From assembly GCA_002378565.1 (NCBI GenBank), contig DFSH01000022.1:1-42920 (forward strand): a stretch of 42,920 bases of DNA, read 5' to 3'. The notes beneath the pieces are model-generated. The model had not been told where the DNA came from. It saw nothing but the letters and a program-made list of their open reading frames with translations, and ran no database searches. Below are positions 36,236 to 42,920 of the stretch, in pieces. The position numbers were made by a program, and so were the translations under genes. Within the stretch, counting starts at the first letter, position 1. Each line of letters opens with the position of its first letter. The DNA comes from Flavobacteriales bacterium UBA3442 (lineage in GTDB: Bacteria; Bacteroidota; Bacteroidia; Flavobacteriales; Schleiferiaceae).

Positions 36236-37285
36236 GTGTTATTAACTGTCAAAGGTATAATTTTGAATCTACACGCACCATTATTGGAAAAAAAAGGCTT
36301 TTTCTCTGCCCTCACAGGGCTAATTTTTACACTCGTTTTACCGGCCTGCAGTGTCGCTGAAACTTTTAGTAACACTAACCCAAACGTGGGTCCTAAAAGC
36401 CTAGGTGATGTCATTGAGTGGCGCCTAACCAAAGATTCATCACCAGCAAGAGTCGCTATTGAAGTTTCTGATGAGTGGCGAAACCTGACACCTCAATCAC
36501 ATCCCTATGCCATTTGGATTGGTCATGCCACCTACCTTATCGACACAGGCGATGTGACTATTTTAACAGACCCCATTTTCTCAGATCGGGCCTCTCCAGT
36601 CAGTTGGGCTGGGCCAGAACGACTGATTCCACCGGCTATGTCAGTGCAACAATTACCCAAAATTGATGCCGTGTTGATTAGTCACAATCATTACGATCAC
36701 CTTGATCTGCCAAGTTTGAAATTACTACAAAAAAATAATCCCAATATGGTTATTTTGGCACCGCAAGGTGATAAAGAACTATTGGACTCACAAGGCTTAA
36801 ATTATGTGTCAGAATTTAGGTGGTGGCAAAATATTCAAGTCAAACAAACTGAATTTACCTTCACACCGGTGCAACATTGGTCTGGACGCGGCATTACTGG
36901 ACGTAATACTAGCTTGTGGGGCGGTTGGTTTTTAAAAAGCCCTGCTCTATCACTTTACCACGCTGGTGATACTGGCTACTCCAAAGATTTTGTGGCCACC
37001 CAAGAGCGCTTGGGAACGCCAGACTTTGCGTTTATCCCCATTGGGGCCTATAAGCCCAGATGGTTTATGAAAGGCTCACATATTGATCCAGCAGAAGCGG
37101 TGCAAGTTGCCCTTGATTTGCAAGTAACCAAGTCATTTGGCATGCACTGGGGCACCTTTGTGTTAACCGACGAGAAGATTAAAGAGCCCCGCAAATTGTT
37201 GGCTGAGGCATTAATCAAACGTCAATTGGCGCCTGATTTTTTTGTAGCTCCAAAACCTGGCGAGATCTTAAAGCTAGTCCCTTAA
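36236..37285 (+). CDS. Metallo-beta-lactamase-fold lipoprotein, NAPE-PLD/RomA-like
   Basis: A 349-residue MBL-fold hydrolase. The N-terminus has a hydrophobic stretch with lipobox LPAC at about residue 38, so it is probably an outer- or inner-membrane lipoprotein. The zinc site is HNHYDH (residues of about 150), a later His in FTPVQHWSG, the Asp in HAGDTGYSKD and the His in GMHWGTF. This is the pattern of RomA/NAPE-PLD-like enzymes. Members cleave phosphodiesters, but the substrate here is unknown. The start is GTG at 36236 with AGAGGT 7 bases before it. Confidence 0.87.
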   Translation: MLLTVKGIILNLHAPLLEKKGFFSALTGLIFTLVLPACSVAETFSNTNPNVGPKSLGDVIEWRLTKDSSPARVAIEVSDEWRNLTPQSHPYAIWIGHATYLIDTGDVTILTDPIFSDRASPVSWAGPERLIPPAMSVQQLPKIDAVLISHNHYDHLDLPSLKLLQKNNPNMVILAPQGDKELLDSQGLNYVSEFRWWQNIQVKQTEFTFTPVQHWSGRGITGRNTSLWGGWFLKSPALSLYHAGDTGYSKDFVATQERLGTPDFAFIPIGAYKPRWFMKGSHIDPAEAVQVALDLQVTKSFGMHWGTFVLTDEKIKEPRKLLAEALIKRQLAPDFFVAPKPGEILKLVP

Positions 37286-37367
37286 AGTTAGCCCTTTAAA
37301 AAGTGATCTTGCACAACACAGCTCAGACCTACGAGAGAGGATAGCCCCTACTTAATTTAATAGTGGG

Positions 37368-38612
37368 TTAGTCAGCCAACAATTCTAACCAGTGTTTGAC
37401 GGGTACATTGCCTGCACCACCTAAATGGAGTTGGCAGCCAATATTAGCGGTCACGATTAATTGCGGTGAGTCTATGGTTAGGTCCTTTATTTTTTGGCTA
37501 CGCAGTTGGTGACTTAAGTCAGGTTGCAGCAACGAATATGTGCCTGCTGAACCACAACACAAATGGTCATTTTTAGTGGCGGCAGTGTCTAGGCCTAAAT
37601 GGTCTAATAGCGCTTTGACCTTAAACGGCAATTGCATGGCATGTTGCTGCGTGCATGGGCAATGCACCGCCACCTTGCCTAACCCTGTGCCTAACCCTTT
37701 GTCTGCACCTTGGGTGTTATTTAACTTAGCTTTAATGGGAGCAAGGTCTTCTTGACCCAAAATGTCCACCATATCCTTGGCGGCCTTGGAAACTTGATTG
37801 GCTTTATCTGCATAAGTTACGTCATCACGCAACAGGTAGCCATACTCTTGCAGCGCCGCACCGCAACCTGAGGCAGTAATCACCAGAGCTTCAGCGCCAG
37901 CCTGCAATTCGGGCCATATTAAATCAATATTGTGTCTTGCTTGCTCTAGGGCTTTTTCATGGGCATTCAGATGATGATTAACAGCACCACAGCAACCACT
38001 TTGATGAAGCACTTTTAAGGTAATGCCCAATTGGTCTAGCACCTGTGCTGCAGCAATATCTGTATTGGGTGCGGCACTTGCTTGAGCACAACCAGGCAAA
38101 CTCAACATCACCCGTTTATGGTTACTTTGGGGAGCCACTAGTTGAGGCACAGCAAGCGGCACATGTTGTTTTATAACGGTGGGCAACATGGGCCTCACTA
38201 ACTGACCTAGTTTCAGTAATGGACCAAATCTAGACCGATAAGGTAATATTTGCCTGAGCCCCCAGCGCACTAGTTTTTGATGCATGGGACGAGGCGCTTT
38301 TTGCTCTACTACAACCCGACCTAAGTCCACTAGATGACCATACTCTACCCCAGAAGGGCAGGTTGTTTCACAACTTCTACAGGTCAAGCAGCGATCTAAA
38401 TGATGACGCGTTTCTTGCGTCACTTGTTCACCCTCAAACATCGCTTTCATCATATAAATGCGGCCACGTGGGCCGTCACGTTCATCACCTAACAGTAAAT
38501 ATGTTGGGCAGGTTGCAGTGCAAAAACCACAGTGCACGCAGGCTTGTAATATATCTTTCACTGGTGCAAATTGAGGTTGGTCAGCAAACTCTTTGGCAAT
38601 AATGGTCTTCAT
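37368..38612 (-). CDS. glcF: Glycolate oxidase iron-sulfur subunit GlcF
   Basis: A 414-residue electron-transfer subunit. Two 4Fe-4S clusters are held by CVHCGFCTATCP and CLTCRSCETTCP in the first 75 residues. Two CCG-type domains follow, with SGCCGAVNH and LCCGSAGTYS. It passes electrons from the GlcD/E flavins to the quinone pool. It lies 3 bp after glcE, third in the glcD-glcE-glcF operon. No glcB, glcG or glcC is in the window. Confidence 0.95.
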   Translation of the reverse strand: MKTIIAKEFADQPQFAPVKDILQACVHCGFCTATCPTYLLLGDERDGPRGRIYMMKAMFEGEQVTQETRHHLDRCLTCRSCETTCPSGVEYGHLVDLGRVVVEQKAPRPMHQKLVRWGLRQILPYRSRFGPLLKLGQLVRPMLPTVIKQHVPLAVPQLVAPQSNHKRVMLSLPGCAQASAAPNTDIAAAQVLDQLGITLKVLHQSGCCGAVNHHLNAHEKALEQARHNIDLIWPELQAGAEALVITASGCGAALQEYGYLLRDDVTYADKANQVSKAAKDMVDILGQEDLAPIKAKLNNTQGADKGLGTGLGKVAVHCPCTQQHAMQLPFKVKALLDHLGLDTAATKNDHLCCGSAGTYSLLQPDLSHQLRSQKIKDLTIDSPQLIVTANIGCQLHLGGAGNVPVKHWLELLAD

Positions 38613-38615
38613 GGT

Positions 38616-39656
38616 TTACATCCAAGCATATAGACGACCCGCATTAAGAATTCCGTGGGGGTCAAAGGCATGTTTTATGCGCTGCTGCAGGGCCTGCTGA
38701 GGCGCACTTATAGCACCATAAACCTCAGCTAATCGGTCACCGCCTTGATATTGCACCAAACCCTCCAGAGGCGTATCTAAAGCCTCTGTTAAGACCCAGC
38801 GTTCCGCTCCAGCCCAATTAATCAAAGACGTATTAGGTACTGTGTTTGCGAGCGTATCGCTTGCCCCACTCCAACGCCATAAGGTTTGATCATGGCGTGG
38901 TTGCAAAAAAGACCCTTCCCTGATGGCTTGCCAAAATATTTCTGCAGCTTTTGATGCTAGCTTTTCACCACCCAAAAAAGTACTGGCTGAGGCTACTCCG
39001 CCTGCACCACCTTGCAGTCTTACATAAAGCAGACCCTTAAAATGGCTCATACCCGTGATAGGTAGACTGAGGTTAGCCCATTTCAACATTGCTTCTAATG
39101 CAGCTTCTATGGTCATGTCGAAGGTGAGGGTATGGCCTGCCTTGAACTCTGGTAAAACTTTTATGGAGACGTCGGTAATCAGGCCCAGACTGCCCATAGC
39201 ACCACACTGCAAACGCGTCACATCAAAGCCTGCAACGTTTTTCATCACTTGACCACCAAACTGCATCACTTCACCATAGCCATTGATGAGTCCTAGGCCC
39301 AGCAAACTGTCTTTAACACCACCAAACCAGGGCCGCGAAGCCCCTGTTTGATTCGCTGCCACAGTGCCACCAATGGTGGCTTCACCAGCAAAACTTGGGG
39401 GTTCAAAAGGCAGGCGTTGGTGTTGCTCTGCTAACAGATCGTTGAGTAGCGAAATTTTTGTGCCAGCACGCGCACGAACAACCAATTCAGTGGCACTATA
39501 ACTAATGACTCCACTATGATCGGCCATATCCATGGCTTCTCCAGAAGTTTCTCTACCGAGGCTGGCTTTAGTATTGCCTCCACGTATCTTGAGGGGTGTT
39601 TTTGTGGCATAAGCGTGTTGAATTTGTTGCTCTAACTGCACGGTTAAATCACCCAT
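38616..39656 (-). CDS. glcE: Glycolate oxidase FAD-binding subunit GlcE
   Basis: A 346-residue flavin subunit with the FAD-PCMH-type domain. The N-terminal KIRGGNTKASLG is followed by FAGEATIGGTVAANQTGASRPW and KNVAGFDVTRLQCGAMGSLG. It is shorter than GlcD, as usual for GlcE. It overlaps glcD by 8 bp and precedes glcF by 3 bp. It acts with GlcD to oxidise glycolate to glyoxylate. Confidence 0.95.
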   Translation of the reverse strand: MGDLTVQLEQQIQHAYATKTPLKIRGGNTKASLGRETSGEAMDMADHSGVISYSATELVVRARAGTKISLLNDLLAEQHQRLPFEPPSFAGEATIGGTVAANQTGASRPWFGGVKDSLLGLGLINGYGEVMQFGGQVMKNVAGFDVTRLQCGAMGSLGLITDVSIKVLPEFKAGHTLTFDMTIEAALEAMLKWANLSLPITGMSHFKGLLYVRLQGGAGGVASASTFLGGEKLASKAAEIFWQAIREGSFLQPRHDQTLWRWSGASDTLANTVPNTSLINWAGAERWVLTEALDTPLEGLVQYQGGDRLAEVYGAISAPQQALQQRIKHAFDPHGILNAGRLYAWM

Positions 39657-41115
39657 GCTGTAAGCTCCGATATTCTTGGCAATACTTAAGTGTAGGAATG
39701 CCTTTACCTGGGTTTAATAACTCTTCACTATCAAAGGCCGCTTTTAAGCGCCTGAACTGAGCCAATTCTGCATCTCCAAATTGGTAGGGCATTTGGGGCA
39801 TTTTCTCTAAACCCACACCGTGTTCACCAGTAATAGTGCCCCCCACATCAACACATAAAGTCAGAATATCTCCACCTAATAATTCTGCTTGCTCGAGCTC
39901 TCCATCAATGCTGGCATCAAACAGAATAAGTGGGTGTAAATTGCCATCACCAGCATGAAAAACGTTGGCAACGCGAAGCCCATAAAACTGGGATAATTCA
40001 CTAATACGTGTTAACACGTAACCCACCTGGCTGCGGGGAATAGTGCCATCCATACAATAATAGTCGGGCGATATGCGCCCCACTGCAGGAAAAGCCGCTT
40101 TACGCCCTTGCCATAAGGCTGCGGCTTCTGCGGCATCTTTAGCGATGCGAATATGGTGCGCACCATGTTGTTTAAAGCACTCGCACACCAAAAGTAATTG
40201 TTCTTCAACTTCGGCATCAGTGCCGTCTAACTCACAAATAAGTAATGCTTGGGCATCTGTTGGATATCCCACTTTGACAAAGTCTTCAGCCGCACTAATA
40301 GCCAAATGGTCCATCATCTCTAAACCTGCTGGGATAATACCCTGCCCTATCAGGGCTGCGACTGCATCACCTGCAGCAGTGACAGTGTCATAGGCCGCCA
40401 CAAGCACTTGCACTCTTGGTGCCCTTGGTAACAGTTTGACCTTGGCTTCCACCACTACACCTAGTAACCCTTCAGAGCCTACCATTAAGCTCAATAAATC
40501 CATACCAGGTTCATCTAAACCTGCACCACCCAAGGTCATTATTTCCCCTTCAATGGTCACCATAGTAACTTGCAGCAGGTTATTCACTGTAAGGCCGTAC
40601 TTAAGACAGTGCACTCCACCCGAATTTTCCGCCACGTTACCACCGATGGTACAGGCAATTTGTGAGGATGGGTCTGGCGCATAATACAAACCAAAAGGCG
40701 CAACAGCCTCTGTGAGTGCTAGATTACGCACACCCGGTTGCACTGTTGCTGTGCAGGTTTTATGGTTAACATGGACAATTTGATTAAGTTTGGTCAGGAC
40801 CAATAAAAGTCCTTCAGCATGGGGCATGGCGCCAGCGCAAAGGCCCGTGCCAGCACCCCTTGGCACTAAGGGTACCCCATGTAAGTGGGATAGACGCAAA
40901 ATAGCCTGCACCTGATCCACAGTTTCTGGCATCGCCGTGACTAAAGGTAATTGCTGGTACACAGTCAAGCCATCGCATTCAAAAGGTCTTTGGCCTTCTT
41001 TTGAAAGTATCACCGCACCAACTGGTAGTATTTTTTGTAAGGCGCTGACAAAGGTGGATACGTCTATTACGCCTTCATGGGGTGGCTTGTTAGGAGCATT
41101 TAATAAGGAATTCAT
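39649..41115 (-). CDS. glcD: Glycolate oxidase catalytic subunit GlcD
   Basis: A 488-residue FAD-linked oxidase that oxidises glycolate (and often D-lactate) to glyoxylate. The FAD-binding motif is PRGAGTGLCAGAMPHAEG. GGNVAENSGGVHCLKYG, the C-terminal NVFHAGDGNLHPLILFD and GTITGEHGVGLEKM are family hallmarks. It begins the glcDEF operon. A long inverted repeat lies directly upstream. Glycolate from phytoplankton is a common marine substrate, so it should support growth on phytoplankton exudates. That is inference from habitat. Confidence 0.95.
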   Translation of the reverse strand: MNSLLNAPNKPPHEGVIDVSTFVSALQKILPVGAVILSKEGQRPFECDGLTVYQQLPLVTAMPETVDQVQAILRLSHLHGVPLVPRGAGTGLCAGAMPHAEGLLLVLTKLNQIVHVNHKTCTATVQPGVRNLALTEAVAPFGLYYAPDPSSQIACTIGGNVAENSGGVHCLKYGLTVNNLLQVTMVTIEGEIMTLGGAGLDEPGMDLLSLMVGSEGLLGVVVEAKVKLLPRAPRVQVLVAAYDTVTAAGDAVAALIGQGIIPAGLEMMDHLAISAAEDFVKVGYPTDAQALLICELDGTDAEVEEQLLLVCECFKQHGAHHIRIAKDAAEAAALWQGRKAAFPAVGRISPDYYCMDGTIPRSQVGYVLTRISELSQFYGLRVANVFHAGDGNLHPLILFDASIDGELEQAELLGGDILTLCVDVGGTITGEHGVGLEKMPQMPYQFGDAELAQFRRLKAAFDSEELLNPGKGIPTLKYCQEYRSLQHG

Positions 41116-41410
41116 AACGATAACTTAGACCATAATGTTTAAATTGGTAAAGTATTATTACCAATATTTAAACTAGGTTATCACACCCTTCTCATGAAAG
41201 GCATATTGTTTCTCGTTATTTTGCTGGGCCAATATTACTTTTTCAAACAGAAACATTGAGGTTAAGTGACATTACGCAAAGCACTATAAGTTACAAAGCT
41301 ATTATTTTACAAAACTAGATCTAGCGGCCATTGAAGCCGCACAGCAAGCAAGGTATATTTACCGGCGACCCTAAAACAGCCCTAAAATTGTAATTAATGA
41401 GCCCTTTTCC
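41116..41410. other. Divergent intergenic region, glcD/ion channel
   Basis: These 295 bases have no strong gene. They hold the glcD dyad and AT-rich promoter-like sequence for both directions. A 21-codon frame at 41194-41259 (MKGILFLVILLGQYYFF...) would encode one membrane helix but has no Shine-Dalgarno. Confidence 0.5.
41137..41173 (-). promoter_or_regulatory. Long inverted repeat upstream of glcD (candidate operator)
   Basis: The arms are GTTTAAATTGGTAA (41137-41150) and TTACCAATATTTAAAC (41158-41173), with the 7-base centre AGTATTA. They match completely apart from a 2-base bulge (TA). TTGGT and ACCAA are the half sites of PdhR/GlcC/LldR-type GntR regulators, but here they are 11 bases apart instead of 3. 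It lies 22 bases upstream of the glcD ATG, where a repressor would block transcription. A stem-loop in the 5' leader is the alternative. No regulator gene is seen. Confidence 0.6.
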
Positions 41411-42202
41411 ATGATTCCCCTCAGTCTTCAATCTCGGTTATTTACCTTACGATCTAACAAAATATTTGAGTTATTTGTGGTCAGCATCATCTTGCTCTCA
41501 GCCTTGGTCATTGGCGCTAAAACCTATTCAATGCCCGCCGGCTTGATTAGCCTCATCGGTTTTTTAGACATTGGCATTACGATTTTTTTCCTGATCGAAA
41601 TTAGTATTCGTTTTGCAGGTGATCCGCAAAAAAGTAGGTTCTTTTTTAATGGTTGGAATGTTTTTGATAGCGTCATTGTTATTGTCAGTCTGATTCCTAT
41701 AGAGGACAGTGAATTAGCTCTAGTTGGCCGCCTTATTCGAATTTTTCGGGTGTTGCGGATGGTGTCAGTGGTGCCTGAGCTGCGCATATTACTGAACTCA
41801 CTCATTAAGGCGATGCCTCAGTTGGGTTATGTTCTGTTACTAATGTTCATCATTTTTTACATTTATGCGGCTGTTGGCACCACCTTCTTCGATACCATTA
41901 ATCCCGTCTTATGGGGTGATATATCAATCTCTATGCTCACGCTGTTTAGAGTGATGACCTTTGAAGATTGGACCGATGTAATGTACGAAGTGATGGCAGT
42001 TTATGGTTACGCCTGGGTGTTCTTTTTGAGTTTTATATTTTTAACGACCTTTGCATTTTTAAATATGGTGATTGGCATCGTTGTCAATGTCATGGAAAAT
42101 GAAAACGCAGCCGAACGTCTAGCAGAGGGAGAACCCTCGATGACCGACTTACGCAATGAATTAGCTGACATAAAAGCCCTGCTAAAACGCCAAGGTGGCT
42201 AA
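41411..42202 (+). CDS. Single-domain voltage-gated cation channel (NaChBac/Cav-like)
   Basis: A 263-residue, six-helix channel subunit expected to form a homotetramer in the inner membrane. S4 has four arginines every third residue (R107, R110, R113, R116). The pore filter is TFEDWTD (183-189), against TLESWSM in typical bacterial sodium channels. The acidic residues E185, D186 and D189 match the pattern of engineered calcium-selective NavAb variants, so calcium or mixed selectivity is possible. A C-terminal helix (LRNELADIKALLKR) likely forms the usual four-helix bundle. Confidence 0.92.
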   Translation: MIPLSLQSRLFTLRSNKIFELFVVSIILLSALVIGAKTYSMPAGLISLIGFLDIGITIFFLIEISIRFAGDPQKSRFFFNGWNVFDSVIVIVSLIPIEDSELALVGRLIRIFRVLRMVSVVPELRILLNSLIKAMPQLGYVLLLMFIIFYIYAAVGTTFFDTINPVLWGDISISMLTLFRVMTFEDWTDVMYEVMAVYGYAWVFFLSFIFLTTFAFLNMVIGIVVNVMENENAAERLAEGEPSMTDLRNELADIKALLKRQGG

Positions 42203-42414
42203 CTCTTAGTAATGGACAAGTGCCCAGACACCAGCCCACTTAATAGTAGGTTAAAAGCTCGCTGCTTCATTGCCTGCATTTGCTTATTTACGTCTTTGTA
42301 AGGAGCAGAGCGACCTAGCCATGTCCGTGTGAATAAGAAGGCTTGAAGCTTACCTTTATTAAGGGCAGAATGAATTCTTTTTAGTGCAGCGGAGTCAATT
42401 GCATGCGTCCACAT
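42199..42414 (-). CDS. Possible small protein, doubtful
   Basis: A 71-codon frame convergent with the channel gene (4-bp overlap) and starting inside the DmdA-like gene. The sequence (HSALNKGKLQAFLFTRTWLG, basic with a hydrophobic end) looks somewhat protein-like. There is no recognised family, no Shine-Dalgarno was identified, and the only later ATGs are at codons 46 and 49. It may be a small gene filling the 200-bp gap or just an open frame. Confidence 0.25.
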   Translation of the reverse strand: MWTHAIDSAALKRIHSALNKGKLQAFLFTRTWLGRSAPYKDVNKQMQAMKQRAFNLLLSGLVSGHLSITKS

Positions 42415-42920
42415 TTGTCTATTTCACGGCGTACAAGTCGAACACCTTTTAGCAGCCGCGTAGAGGCTGCTGGTGCGACAGGCTACACGGTTTATAATCA
42501 CACCTTATTAGCCACCTCATTCCGTGGCATTGAAGTGGATTATTGGCACTTGTGTGAAAATGTTCAGGTGTGGGATGTGAGTTGTGAAAAACAAGTGACC
42601 CTCATGGGCCCTGGCGCTAACCAGCTGGCTCAATACATGACACCTAGAGACCTTTCGAATGCCCAAGTAGGCCGCTGTTATTACTTACCCATGTGTGATG
42701 AGAATGGCAGCATGATCAGTGACGGTGTAGGCATTAAGATCAATGATCGCCACTGGCGTTTATCTGTTGCAGACTCAGATGTATTGCTGTGGGCCAAAGG
42801 CTTAGCCGTTGGCTTTGGTTTAGATGTTGAGGTCAGAGAACCAGAAATTTTTCCCTTAGCAGTGCAAGGACCTAAAGCAGAAGCATTAATGTGCCGCGTT
42901 TTTGGTGATGCCATTAAGCT
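42403..42920 (+). CDS. DmdA-like GcvT-family protein, 3' end cut by window
   Basis: The frame is open from ATG 42403 to the window edge (172 codons). GGAG lies about 8 bases before the start. The protein matches the DmdA/GcvT family: TPFSSRVEAAGATGYTVYNH, YWHLCENVQVWDVSCEKQV, the MTPRDLSNAQVGRCYYLPM stretch, SVADSDVLLWAKGLA and PLAVQGPKAEALMCRVFGD. These resemble dimethylsulfoniopropionate (DMSP) demethylase, which moves a methyl group from DMSP to tetrahydrofolate, more than the glycine-cleavage T-protein. Close relatives without DMSP activity exist, and the C-terminal half is missing. Confidence 0.8.
   Translation, partial: MRPHLSISRRTSRTPFSSRVEAAGATGYTVYNHTLLATSFRGIEVDYWHLCENVQVWDVSCEKQVTLMGPGANQLAQYMTPRDLSNAQVGRCYYLPMCDENGSMISDGVGIKINDRHWRLSVADSDVLLWAKGLAVGFGLDVEVREPEIFPLAVQGPKAEALMCRVFGDAIK

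Noticed and set aside
41194..41259. 21-codon frame (MKGILFLVILLGQYYFF...) in the glcD/channel gap
   Set aside because: A one-helix peptide is possible, but there is no Shine-Dalgarno and no conservation evidence.

Overview
The window joins DNA from two different bacterial phyla. Positions 1 to about 31,530 look like a marine member of the Bacteroidota (flavobacterial type). The evidence is an alternative complex III operon, two genes whose proteins end in type IX secretion (T9SS) tails, the gene order ftsX-DUF3098-uppP-truB-queA, TAnnTTTG promoter elements, little sign of Shine-Dalgarno sequences, and a tRNA-Gly with no encoded CCA. Positions from about 31,590 to the end look like a marine gammaproteobacterium. 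The evidence there is a tRNA-Glu with encoded CCA behind a textbook sigma-70 promoter, a glcDEF glycolate oxidase operon, a DmdA-like gene, a NaChBac-type channel and Shine-Dalgarno sites. The change of phylum falls inside the tRNA-Gly gene (31521-31593, minus). Its 5' acceptor strand does not match its 3' acceptor strand, and each strand fits a different phylum. An assembly or cloning chimera through the conserved tRNA body is the simplest explanation.

Left part, in order. Alternative complex III genes run on the minus strand: actC (cut by the window edge), actB, and actA with a fused cytochrome domain. A SPOR-domain gene diverges from them. Next come three rhodanese domains in two genes, a secreted S9 peptidase, a YebC regulator, and an overlapping operon mrp-nifU-korA-korB that pairs iron-sulfur delivery proteins with an iron-sulfur 2-oxoacid:ferredoxin oxidoreductase. 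rlmN and an unknown secreted protein follow, then a small beta-barrel-like gene packed with almost no spacer. After that are queA, truB, uppP, DUF3098 and ftsX (tRNA modification and cell envelope), divergent leuS, an M23 peptidase, tryptophan 2,3-dioxygenase and a PhoR/PhoB-type two-component pair. The part ends with two secreted proteins, an EEP-family nuclease/phosphatase and a lamin-tail/OB protein, closed by a strong terminator.

Right part, in order. tRNA-Glu, a glutathione S-transferase translationally coupled to an unknown multi-pass membrane protein, a small basic protein with a SutA-like motif, a threonine/serine dehydratase, a glycine-zipper protein, a lipoprotein of the metallo-beta-lactamase fold, glcF-glcE-glcD with a long dyad ahead of glcD, a voltage-gated channel whose filter resembles engineered calcium-selective channels, and the start of a DmdA-like gene.

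No CRISPR array, rRNA gene, transposase, integrase or phage gene was seen. The gene calls rest on reading motifs by eye. No database search was run.
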